From Paracoccaceae bacterium (GTDB lineage Bacteria > Pseudomonadota > Alphaproteobacteria > Rhodobacterales > Rhodobacteraceae): a stretch of DNA of 7,894 bases. The number at the start of each line of letters is the position of its first letter. The first letter of the stretch is position 1. The notes under the pieces were generated by a model. It made no database searches. It was not told where the DNA came from and saw nothing but the letters and a program-made list of their open reading frames with translations. Below are positions 1 through 5,151 of the stretch, piece after piece. A program made the position numbers and the translations under genes. Where the stretch lies: positions 1 to 7,894 of the forward strand of contig WTIQ01000227.1 in NCBI GenBank assembly GCA_011525185.1, read 5' to 3'.

Positions 1-191
1 ACATTATCTTGTCCGACTTTGCAAATGTGGCGTTGGACAGCATGGATACGGAGGCTCTCGATCTTTATGAGCAACTCCTTGAGGAGAACGATCAGGATTT
101 GTATCAGTGGGTGTCTGGGCAGGCTGCGCCGAAGGAGATTTATGATACCTTGATAAATCAGGTAAAATCCCAGATAAATGATAAATATTGA
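1..191 (+). CDS. sdhE: Succinate dehydrogenase assembly factor 2 (SdhE), C-terminal part, cut by left window edge
   Basis: This is the C-terminal part of a small SdhE/YgfY (DUF339) protein. The family helps attach FAD covalently to the flavoprotein subunit of succinate dehydrogenase in the cytoplasm. The first complete codon is at position 3 and the frame is open to the left edge, so the TTG at 9 is very unlikely to be the true start. The visible part shows the conserved second half of the five-helix fold: an acidic helix with ALDLYEQLLEENDQDLYQW, then a short linker and a final helix. It matches alphaproteobacterial SdhE proteins of about 85-95 residues, so some 25-30 residues are missing. 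The family's RGxxE flavinylation motif lies in that missing part and cannot be checked. The stop is TGA at 189-191. The next gene lies 71 bp downstream on the same strand. Confidence 0.85.
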   Translation, partial: IILSDFANVALDSMDTEALDLYEQLLEENDQDLYQWVSGQAAPKEIYDTLINQVKSQINDKY

Positions 192-193
192 TA

Positions 194-222
194 TTTTTTG
201 CTTTAACCTAATTTTTTGCTTT
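194..222 (+). repeat. 11-nt direct repeat TTTTTTGCTTT (two copies, 18 nt apart)
   Basis: TTTTTTGCTTT occurs at 194-204 and again at 212-222, in the short gap between sdhE and the MarR gene. The T-rich tract may act as a U-rich termination signal for sdhE, as curved promoter DNA for the next gene, or may be chance in an AT-rich gap. I see no strong stem directly before it. Confidence 0.4.
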
Positions 223-231
223 TCCAGAGAT

Positions 232-248
232 AAACGCTTCAAGTGTTT
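232..248. promoter_or_regulatory. 17-bp palindrome, candidate operator of the MarR-family gene
   Basis: The sequence AAACGCTTCAAGTGTTT is an inverted repeat around a central C, with seven of eight positions paired and only the G/T pair at positions 5 and 13 unmatched. It ends 14 bp before the chosen ATG at 263. MarR-family dimers commonly bind palindromes of this size near their own promoter and repress themselves. Binding by the adjacent gene product is inferred from position and shape, not shown. The palindrome could also form a small hairpin in the leader RNA. Confidence 0.4.
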
Positions 249-252
249 TGTC

Positions 253-256
253 GGAG
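253..256 (+). promoter_or_regulatory. Ribosome binding site that decides the MarR-gene start
   Basis: GGAG at 253-256 lies 6 nt before ATG 263. It lies directly against the in-frame ATG at 257, and after the in-frame TTG at 248. Only 263 has normal spacing, so it is preferred over the longer readings. Confidence 0.5.
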
Positions 257-262
257 ATGGAA

Positions 263-760
263 ATGAATATAAAAACGACGTTTGACGCGCAGAAGCAGGC
301 ACAATACATGGCGAATTATCTGGATGCTCTGTCATCCGTGGAAAGACTTCATCGATTGTTACTGGATGTGATCAAAGATGAATTCGAAAGACTTGGTTAT
401 TTTGAGCTAAATGCCGTGCAGGCGTTGCTTTTGTTCAATATTGGCGAGAATGAAGTAACTGCAGGTGAGCTCAAATCGCGCGGCTACTATCAGGGCAGTA
501 ATGTGAGCTACAACCTCAAAAAATTGGTTGATATGGGCTATATGCACCATCAACGCCGCGAGATTGATCGCCGTTCTGTGCGTGTGAAGCTTACGAAAAA
601 GGGTCAGGATATCCGTGAGTCCGTGGCGCGTTTATTTGCGCGTCATGCAGAAGGGCTTGTTTTGAAGGAAGTTTTAGACGAGCAATCCGTGCATGACATT
701 GCAACAACGCTCAAAAATGTTGAGCGTTATTGGTCAGATCAAATTCGATATATTTATTAA
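263..760 (+). CDS. MarR-family winged-helix transcriptional regulator (LdtR-like)
   Basis: This is a cytoplasmic DNA-binding regulator of 165 residues, a normal MarR length. The N-terminal dimerisation helix covers roughly residues 18-45 and includes SVERLHRLLLDVIKDEFERL. The helix-turn-helix is at about 65-90, with the recognition helix around YYQGSNVSYNLKKL. The basic wing is at about 98-114, with DRRSVRVKLTKKG, and a C-terminal helix pair closes the dimer interface. The recognition helix and the pre-wing segment closely resemble the alphaproteobacterial LdtR group, known from Liberibacter as a regulator of an L,D-transpeptidase gene. No transpeptidase gene is visible here, so its targets are unknown. 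The ATG at 263 was chosen for its GGAG box; TTG 248 and ATG 257 are longer alternatives. A palindrome at 232-248 suggests autoregulation. The stop is TAA at 758-760. The fold assignment is firm, while the LdtR sub-group is from memory of the family. Confidence 0.88.
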   Translation: MNIKTTFDAQKQAQYMANYLDALSSVERLHRLLLDVIKDEFERLGYFELNAVQALLLFNIGENEVTAGELKSRGYYQGSNVSYNLKKLVDMGYMHHQRREIDRRSVRVKLTKKGQDIRESVARLFARHAEGLVLKEVLDEQSVHDIATTLKNVERYWSDQIRYIY

Positions 761-777
761 GTCGTTAAGGCACTTTT

Positions 778-795
778 GCCCGAGTTGTCACGGGC
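778..795 (+). terminator. Small GC hairpin after the MarR gene, possible terminator
   Basis: GCCCG at 778-782 pairs with CGGGC at 791-795 across an 8-nt loop, 17 bp after the stop codon. It is followed only by TTAAT, so it would be a weak intrinsic terminator at best. The position fits the end of the MarR transcript. Confidence 0.35.
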
Positions 796-813
796 TTAAT
801 GTCCCTATTGATC

Positions 814-897
814 GGAGAGGCGGTGAAACTGCATGCTAGGCGCTAAATTTACTTGTAACGACCTATCACGATTTTGACCGCCTGATGGAACCTCTCC
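814..897. other. Non-coding stretch with nested inverted repeats (possible structured RNA)
   Basis: GGAGAGG at 814-820 is complementary to CCTCTCC at 891-897. Inside it, CGGT at 821-824 pairs with ACCG at 877-880, or alternatively GTGA at 823-826 pairs with TCAC at 866-869. TAGG at 837-840 pairs with CCTA at 862-865. The nested order would give one long arm of about 84 nt. A weak -35-like TTGTCA at 785-790 lies upstream. I recognise no known RNA family, and there is no clear terminator after it. No coding potential is seen beyond a 15-codon frame starting at 799. The structure may be chance. Confidence 0.25.
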
Positions 898-904
898 TAC
901 ATCT

Positions 905-932
905 AATCGCACTGTTTCTAGAATCGCACTGT
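905..932. repeat. Tandem copy of AATCGCACTGT, period 17
   Basis: AATCGCACTGT occurs at 905-915 and 922-932, separated by TTCTAG. The two units follow each other at a period of 17 bp in the gap between the MarR gene and gloA. It could be two protein-binding half-sites or a small local duplication; nothing nearby points to either. Confidence 0.55.
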
Positions 933-1005
933 GTCTGTATATGTAATGCTCGAATTTATCGCACACTCACTTAGGCTGGGGGAAATAGATCAAGGGAAAA
1001 TGATC

Positions 1006-1434
1006 CTACCAATGGCCTGTATTGCCCATCGATAACCAAGGCTCGGCTGGGGCCAGTGCGTCGTCTTTTTGCAAGAGTTCCACGGAAATATTGTCTGGTG
1101 AACGCACAAACGCCATACGGCCATCTCTCGGCGGACGATTAATTGTCACTCCGTTGTCTTGGAGATGCTGGCACATCTCATAAATGTTGTCGACTTCATA
1201 AGCCAAATGGCCAAAGTGGCGGCTATCACTTGGCAAGCCGTCATCCCCATCCCAATTGAACGTTAGCTCTACGGGGCAGTCCTCTTGGCCTTCGGGGGCA
1301 AGAAATATAAGTGTAAAACGCCCCTGTTCGTTTTCGTAGCGCCGCGTTTCTTTCAATCCAAGCAGTGTGTAAAATTCCAGTGAGGCATCAAGGTCTTTCA
1401 CCCGTACCATTGTATGAAGATAGCGAATCGACAT
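1006..1434 (-). CDS. gloA: Lactoylglutathione lyase (glyoxalase I)
   Basis: Glyoxalase I converts the hemithioacetal of methylglyoxal and glutathione to S-lactoylglutathione, the first step of methylglyoxal detoxification in the cytoplasm. The 142-residue product is two repeats of the vicinal-oxygen-chelate fold. The four metal ligands expected in GloA can be placed: His7 (YLHTMV), Glu56 (VELTFNWD), His76 (FGHLAYEV) and Glu119 (ISVELLQ). The segment NRPPRDGRMAFVRSPD near residues 99-114 is typical of bacterial GloA. The length fits the short, nickel-type bacterial enzymes. A TTG at 1461 would add nine residues, but homologues begin close to this ATG (MSIRYLHTMVRV), so 1434 is preferred. The gene is alone on the minus strand and divergent from thyX. 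Confidence 0.95.
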   Translation of the reverse strand: MSIRYLHTMVRVKDLDASLEFYTLLGLKETRRYENEQGRFTLIFLAPEGQEDCPVELTFNWDGDDGLPSDSRHFGHLAYEVDNIYEMCQHLQDNGVTINRPPRDGRMAFVRSPDNISVELLQKDDALAPAEPWLSMGNTGHW

Positions 1435-1469
1435 AGTGTTCCAATCATAACCTGAGTTCAATCGCTCAA

Positions 1470-1500
1470 AGTCTAACCCTTTTTTCTATGTTCTTGTCAA
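1470..1500 (-). promoter_or_regulatory. Possible gloA promoter
   Basis: Reading the minus strand, a perfect -35 hexamer TTGACA (1500 to 1495) is followed after 19 nt by TAGACT (1475 to 1470), which matches four of six -10 positions. The -10 element is poor and the spacing long. A transcript from here would start just before the alternative TTG at 1461. Confidence 0.3.
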
Positions 1501-1620
1501 ACCCTAGTTCGTAGCGAATTAGACCCACGCATGCGCCAAATTTGACTGTCACCAGCACATTAGAGGGGCTGCCTGTCCAAAATTCCAAAAATAAAGCCCA
1601 GATTATCCTGATGTTGTTGT

Positions 1621-1648
1621 TTGCACTCATTTAATCACAAGATATAGT
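1621..1648 (+). promoter_or_regulatory. Probable thyX promoter
   Basis: TATAGT at 1643-1648 matches five of six -10 positions. A modest -35-like TTGCAC lies at 1621-1626 with 16 nt between them. Transcription would begin near 1654-1656, leaving a leader of about 25 nt before ATG 1680. This also argues against the in-frame GTG at 1656 as the start. Confidence 0.5.
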
Positions 1649-1666
1649 CAAACATGTGTACGGAAA

Positions 1667-1672
1667 AAGGGA
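1667..1672 (+). promoter_or_regulatory. Ribosome binding site that decides the thyX start
   Basis: AAGGGA at 1667-1672 stands 7 nt before ATG 1680. The longer reading from GTG 1656 would place this site inside the coding region and has no site of its own. Confidence 0.6.
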
Positions 1673-1679
1673 ATCGCCA

Positions 1680-2594
1680 ATGCCTCTATCGCCAGAGCAA
1701 GCCAAAGAGATCGCCGAACAACGCACGCAAGTTTTCCAAACAAGACGCGCAGTTAGTCCAGGGATGGAGGAGCACCTCTACACGGCCTATCCTGTTTTGG
1801 ATCATGGCTTTGTCCGCGTCATTGATTATATGGGTGACGATGCAGCAATTTGTCAGGCGGCACGTGTGAGCTATGGCAAGGGGACGAAGTCGGTTCAAAA
1901 CGATGAAGGACTTATCCGCTATCTGATGCGTCACTGGCATTCTACACCGTTTGAAATGTGCGAGATAAAGTTGCATGTTAAATTACCTGTTTTTGTTGCG
2001 CGTCAATGGATTCGCCACCGTACTGCAAATGTGAATGAATATTCGGCGCGCTATTCGATCCTAGATCGCGAGTTCTATATTCCAGAGCCAGATGCTTTGG
2101 CCGCGCAGACCGTGGTCAATAATCAAGGACGTGGTGAGGCCTTGAGCGGTGCTGAGGCTGAGCGTGTCTTGCGCTATTTGCGCGATGATGCAGCACGTTG
2201 CTATGATCATTACGAAGAGATGATTTCCAGCGACGACCAGCAAGGTCTTGCACGGGAATTAGCGAGAATGAATTTACCAGCCAATATCTACACTCAATGG
2301 TACTGGAAAGTGGACTTGCACAATCTCTTGCACTTTTTGCGTCTGCGCGCTGATGCCCATGCGCAATACGAAATTCGCGTCTATGCCGATGAAATCTGTA
2401 AAATCGTGGCAGATTGGGTGCCCTTCGCCTTTTCCGCCTTTGAAGATTACCGGATGGGCGGAGCGACATTGTCCTCAAAAGCGTTAGACTGTGTGCGTCG
2501 GCTTATCAAAGGCGAGGATGTCACACAGGCCTCTTCGGGCATGAGCGCGGGCGAATGGCGTGAATTTCGCAATGTTTTGGACCAATCGGCATAA
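1680..2594 (+). CDS. thyX: Flavin-dependent thymidylate synthase ThyX
   Basis: ThyX makes dTMP from dUMP using methylene-tetrahydrofolate as carbon donor and NADPH with FAD as reductant, and is unrelated to ThyA. The 304-residue product carries the signature RHRX7S as Arg112-His113-Arg114 to Ser122, within RHRTANVNEYSARYS, which binds FAD and dUMP. Further family segments are LARELARMNLP (about 190-200) and the NLLHFLRLRADAHAQYEIR region (about 215-233), which builds the flavin and nucleotide sites of the tetramer. The length suits the longer alphaproteobacterial ThyX proteins. The start at ATG 1680 is supported by AAGGGA; GTG 1656 would add eight residues. A promoter-like pair lies at 1621-1648 and a hairpin follows the stop. 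It stands alone and converges with the DUF6476 gene. Confidence 0.97.
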   Translation: MPLSPEQAKEIAEQRTQVFQTRRAVSPGMEEHLYTAYPVLDHGFVRVIDYMGDDAAICQAARVSYGKGTKSVQNDEGLIRYLMRHWHSTPFEMCEIKLHVKLPVFVARQWIRHRTANVNEYSARYSILDREFYIPEPDALAAQTVVNNQGRGEALSGAEAERVLRYLRDDAARCYDHYEEMISSDDQQGLARELARMNLPANIYTQWYWKVDLHNLLHFLRLRADAHAQYEIRVYADEICKIVADWVPFAFSAFEDYRMGGATLSSKALDCVRRLIKGEDVTQASSGMSAGEWREFRNVLDQSA

Positions 2595-2597
2595 AGT

Positions 2598-2629
2598 GTG
2601 TCAGGTTCAATCGGACTCGATTGAGACAC
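2598..2629 (+). terminator. Hairpin after thyX, probable terminator
   Basis: TCAATCG (2607-2613) and CGATTGA (2618-2624) pair around a GACT loop. The outer arms GTGTC (2598-2602) and GACAC (2625-2629) extend the stem, with a 4-nt bulge on the 5' side. It starts 3 nt after the thyX stop. Only TCTCAATTATT follows, so the U-tract is weak. Confidence 0.5.
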
Positions 2630-2638
2630 TCTCAATTA

Positions 2639-2662
2639 TTGGCTTGTGGCATGTGCAGCCAA
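2639..2662. terminator. Second hairpin in the convergent gap, possibly for the minus-strand gene
   Basis: TTGGCT at 2639-2644 pairs with AGCCAA at 2657-2662 over a 12-nt loop. In the minus direction the right-hand arm is reached about 30 nt after the DUF6476 stop, and the left arm is followed by TAATT. A shorter GCCC/GGGC hairpin lies at 2669-2680. Either could end the minus-strand transcript. Confidence 0.35.
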
Positions 2663-2690
2663 ACCAGTGCCCACTTGGGCCGAGCACGCT

Positions 2691-3026
2691 CTAATTTTGT
2701 ATTTTGATAGGGATCGATTGGATCAAAGCTCCAGTCCTGTCGTAGATCAGGATATTGTTTTCTTCAGTGATGATGGCGTACCAGTCTTTGGTCTGTGTAA
2801 AGGCGACAGGCGTTGTTCCATCTGACAAAGAAATTTGGCTGGGAAAGGCCGCTTTGGGTGTGGCATCTTGAAAGCGAATGAAAACCAGAGTAACCAAGAT
2901 CGTTATTCCTGCGATCATCGTCAGGGTCAAAACGGTCACAAGACGTTTCAAAAATGTCAAATGCGGAACCGAATGATCCCTGTCTTGCGAGTTGTTCATG
3001 TCAGTATCCGAGCTTGAGTTTGTCAT
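2691..3026 (-). CDS. DUF6476 family protein, single-pass membrane protein of unknown function
   Basis: The 111-residue product has a polar Ser/Asp/Asn-rich N-terminus (residues 1-22), then a basic FLKRL stretch and one transmembrane helix at about 28-50 (VTVLTLTMIAGITILVTLVF). A C-terminal domain of about 55 residues follows, with an SLSDG turn, WYAIITEENNILIYDRTGAL and a short strand end. This pattern matches the DUF6476 family that I recall beside the RluA-type gene in Rhodobacteraceae. No function is known, and no catalytic residues can be pointed to. The tail looks like a small beta-rich domain, probably facing the periplasm. The start at 3026 is chosen for the strong AGGAGG box at 3042 to 3037. 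The longest frame begins at 3143 deep inside rluD and is unlikely; ATG 2999 is a shorter option. With 3026 the gene overlaps the divergent rluD start by 29 bp. Confidence 0.85.
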   Translation of the reverse strand: MTNSSSDTDMNNSQDRDHSVPHLTFLKRLVTVLTLTMIAGITILVTLVFIRFQDATPKAAFPSQISLSDGTTPVAFTQTKDWYAIITEENNILIYDRTGALIQSIPIKIQN

Positions 3027-4020
3027 TTCAGAGTTTCCTCCTCCGCGCTTAGATAAAGCGCTTTTTCGTGATGCGCCAGAGGAGGCCGATCTCTCGCGGA
3101 CGCGGCTTGCGAGATTGATCGAAGCGGGAAAGGTCGAAATCAACGGTCAGGTTGAGCGCAATGTCAAAGCAAAAGTCAGCGAAGGGGCCCATGTCAAACT
3201 CACGATTGAGACGGTCATTGATCCTAAAGCTATGCCAGAGGCCATCCCTTTAGAGATAGTCTTTGAGGATGACCATCTCATCGTGGTGAACAAATCTGCT
3301 GGCATGGTGGTGCATCCTGCGCCTGGCACGCCATCTGGAACGTTGGTCAATGCTTTGCTCCATCATTGTGCAGAGAGCTTGTCCGGCATCGGAGGGGAAA
3401 AGCGTCCAGGCATCGTGCATCGCATTGACAAAGATACCAGTGGGTTATTGGTTGTGGCCAAACATGATAAAGCCCATCATCATCTGGCCGAGCAATTTGC
3501 TAAGCACACAGTTGAACGCCGATATTCTGCGCTTTGTTATGGCGTGCCCAGTTTGGCGGACCCTCGTTTGAGCGGATTAAGAGGTGTAAGCTTTGAGCCA
3601 GGATCAATTGTTAAAATCACCACTGGCCTTGATCGTCATAAATTCGAAAGACAACGACAGGCGGTATTTTTTGAGGGTGGGCGGCACGCCGTCACTCGCC
3701 TTAAGGTGCAAAAGAGTTTCGGCACACCTGCCGCTCTTGCTCTGGTGAGCTGTTGGTTAGAAACGGGACGCACCCATCAAATACGAGTGCATATGGCCTA
3801 TTGTGGTCATGGCTTGGTGGGTGATCCTGTGTATGGAAGCAAGCGAAAAATATCCAAATCAGCCTTTGGCGAGGAGGTCACGCAGCAGATTCAGAGCTTC
3901 CCGCGGCAGGCTTTGCATGCGCAAAGCTTAGGATTTGTGCATCCAATTTCTGGAGAAGATCTATATTTTGAGGCAGAGATACCCGACGATATGCAAAGCT
4001 TAATGTCTTCGTTGTCTTAG
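2998..4020 (+). CDS. rluD: RluA-family 23S rRNA pseudouridine synthase (RluD type)
   Basis: This enzyme isomerises uridine to pseudouridine in RNA. RluD acts on helix 69 of 23S rRNA and supports ribosome assembly. The 340-residue product has an N-terminal S4 RNA-binding domain (about 15-75, with PPPRLDKAL and LSRTRLARLIEAGKVEING), then the catalytic domain. The hallmark HRIDKDTSGLLVVAK holds the catalytic Asp144. RLKVQKSFGTPAALALVSC is followed by the later motif ETGRTHQIRVHMA and by GDPVYG, both usual in the family. Length and S4 domain fit RluD or RluC; the exact uridine targets cannot be told from sequence. ATG 2998 is taken as the start; TTG 2992 adds two residues. The ribosome site is weak and the promoter must lie inside the divergent DUF6476 gene. 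rpoH follows after 135 bp on the same strand. Confidence 0.92.
   Translation: MSVSELEFVISEFPPPRLDKALFRDAPEEADLSRTRLARLIEAGKVEINGQVERNVKAKVSEGAHVKLTIETVIDPKAMPEAIPLEIVFEDDHLIVVNKSAGMVVHPAPGTPSGTLVNALLHHCAESLSGIGGEKRPGIVHRIDKDTSGLLVVAKHDKAHHHLAEQFAKHTVERRYSALCYGVPSLADPRLSGLRGVSFEPGSIVKITTGLDRHKFERQRQAVFFEGGRHAVTRLKVQKSFGTPAALALVSCWLETGRTHQIRVHMAYCGHGLVGDPVYGSKRKISKSAFGEEVTQQIQSFPRQALHAQSLGFVHPISGEDLYFEAEIPDDMQSLMSSLS
3037..3044 (-). promoter_or_regulatory. Strong ribosome binding site of the DUF6476 gene, inside rluD codons
   Basis: On the minus strand the sequence reads GGAGGAGG (3044 to 3037), a full match to the 16S anti-Shine-Dalgarno, 10 nt before ATG 3026. On the plus strand the same bases encode part of the Pro-Pro-Pro-Arg stretch before the RLDKAL motif of the pseudouridine synthase. 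Confidence 0.6.
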
Positions 4021-4059
4021 AAACATGAGAGCGCCCTTTTGCGTCGTGTTCACGAATTC

Positions 4060-4088
4060 TTGTTTGCAAAGTGACTTTAGATTTATAT
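4060..4088 (+). promoter_or_regulatory. Possible rpoH promoter
   Basis: TTGTTT at 4060-4065 and TTATAT at 4083-4088 are 17 nt apart, a plausible but weak housekeeping promoter giving a leader of about 60 nt. TTGAAG at 4096-4101 resembles a heat-shock -35 element, but no convincing -10 follows it. TATAGT at 4133-4138 is a good -10 without a -35. Which one is used cannot be decided by eye. Confidence 0.3.
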
Positions 4089-4155
4089 CGAAGTGTTGAA
4101 GTTTGGAGTATCGTTCTTAATTAAATGTTAAGTATAGTTACATCAGAAAGTGACC

Positions 4156-5055
4156 ATGAGTAATTACAGCAATCTTCCCGCGCCAAGCCCCGAGAGTGGC
4201 CTTAGTCGCTATATGCAGGAAATTCGTAAGTTTCCTATGCTTGAACCTGAAGAAGAATATATGCTGGCCAAGCGTTGGGTTGAAGAACAGGATACTGATG
4301 CTGCACATAAAATGGTGACGTCACATCTTCGTCTGGCGGCCAAGATTGCAATGGGTTATCGGGGCTATGGTCTCCCTCAAGCTGAAGTAATATCGGAAGC
4401 GAATGTTGGCTTGATGAAAGCGGTCAAAAGATTTGACCCCGAAAAAGGCTTTCGTCTTGCGACCTATGCCATGTGGTGGATTAGAGCGAGTATTCAGGAG
4501 TATATCTTGCGTAGCTGGTCGCTGGTTAAAATGGGCACCACAAGTGCGCAGAAAAAACTGTTTTTCAACCTTCGTAAAGCCAAGTCGCGCATTGGTGCTT
4601 TGGATGAGGGCGACTTGCATCCTGACAATGTGGCAAAAATTGCGAATGATCTCGGTGTGAGCGAAGAAGAAGTGGTCTCAATGAACCGGCGGCTTTCGGG
4701 CGGGGATGCCTCTTTGAATGCGATGGTGGGGTCTGCCGATGGGGAAAGTTCGTCCGAATGGCAAGATTGGCTTGAGGACACAGACGCTGATCAAGCAAGT
4801 GATTATGAGCATCAAGACGAATTAGAAGCCCGTCGCGCTCTTTTGGCGCAGTCGATGGAAGCTTTGAACGAACGCGAGCAGGATATTCTTGTAAAGCGGC
4901 GGTTATCGGACGACGTGGTGACGCTTGAAGAATTGAGCGAGCATTACGGTGTCAGTCGCGAGCGCATTCGACAGATTGAAGTGAGAGCCTTTGAGAAGCT
5001 TCAGCTCAAAATGCGGGATCTTGCAAAAGAGCGTGGTATGCTTGACCCCGTTTAA
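4156..5055 (+). CDS. rpoH: RNA polymerase heat-shock sigma factor RpoH (sigma-32)
   Basis: RpoH directs RNA polymerase to heat-shock promoters of chaperone and protease genes. The 299-residue protein shows sigma region 1.2 (about 14-40, SRYMQEIRKFPMLEPEEEYMLA) and region 2 (about 50-120). Region 2 includes the -10 recognition stretch FRLATYAMWWIRASIQEYI. The RpoH box, QKKLFFNLRK at about 132-141, marks sigma-32 and separates it from RpoD. Region 4.2 is at about 256-283, with a helix-turn-helix in TLEELSEHYGVSRERIRQIEVRAFEKL. Many Rhodobacterales have two copies, and the N-terminus NYSNLPAP resembles the RpoHI type as I recall it. ATG 4156 is preferred; GTG 4150 would add two residues, and neither has a strong ribosome site. 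A GC-rich hairpin follows the stop. Confidence 0.97.
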   Translation: MSNYSNLPAPSPESGLSRYMQEIRKFPMLEPEEEYMLAKRWVEEQDTDAAHKMVTSHLRLAAKIAMGYRGYGLPQAEVISEANVGLMKAVKRFDPEKGFRLATYAMWWIRASIQEYILRSWSLVKMGTTSAQKKLFFNLRKAKSRIGALDEGDLHPDNVAKIANDLGVSEEEVVSMNRRLSGGDASLNAMVGSADGESSSEWQDWLEDTDADQASDYEHQDELEARRALLAQSMEALNEREQDILVKRRLSDDVVTLEELSEHYGVSRERIRQIEVRAFEKLQLKMRDLAKERGMLDPV

Positions 5056-5063
5056 GATGGGGA

Positions 5064-5086
5064 GAGGGCGCATTCGGTAGCGCCTC
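5064..5086 (+). terminator. Hairpin after rpoH, probable terminator
   Basis: GGCGC (5067-5071) pairs with GCGCC (5080-5084) over an 8-nt loop. GA and TC extend the stem past a single bulged G. It lies 9-30 nt after the stop. The downstream sequence is A/T-rich (ATATACGG, then TATTATTTT) rather than a clean T run. Confidence 0.5.
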
Positions 5087-5151
5087 ATATACGGTATTAT
5101 TTTGGCATCTTTTATGCATGAAACCTCTCGTGGAAATGATTGGAAACGCTC

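Noticed and set aside
814..897. Possibility that the structured stretch is SRP (4.5S) RNA, 6S RNA or a tRNA
   Set aside because: The GGAAG-type apical loop motif of SRP RNA is absent, the length is about half that of 6S RNA, and there is no cloverleaf or TTCGA arm.
988..1005. GATCA-N8-TGATC inverted repeat just after gloA as a terminator
   Set aside because: The 5-bp AT-containing stem with an 8-nt loop is not followed by a T run in the minus direction; it is too weak to call.
1654..1869. 71-codon plus-strand frame with an apparent membrane helix at its end
   Set aside because: It overlaps the start of thyX in another frame. The ThyX frame is supported by motifs along its full length, and the hydrophobic stretch is a frame artefact.
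2116..2478. 120-codon minus-strand frame within thyX
   Set aside because: It is antisense to the most conserved part of thyX and its translation is Arg/His/Ser-rich low-information sequence with no family likeness.
3027..3143. Longer DUF6476 reading from 3143 adding 39 residues
   Set aside because: The added residues would lie deep in the rluD S4 domain, look like reverse-frame sequence, and have no ribosome site, whereas ATG 3026 has an AGGAGG box.
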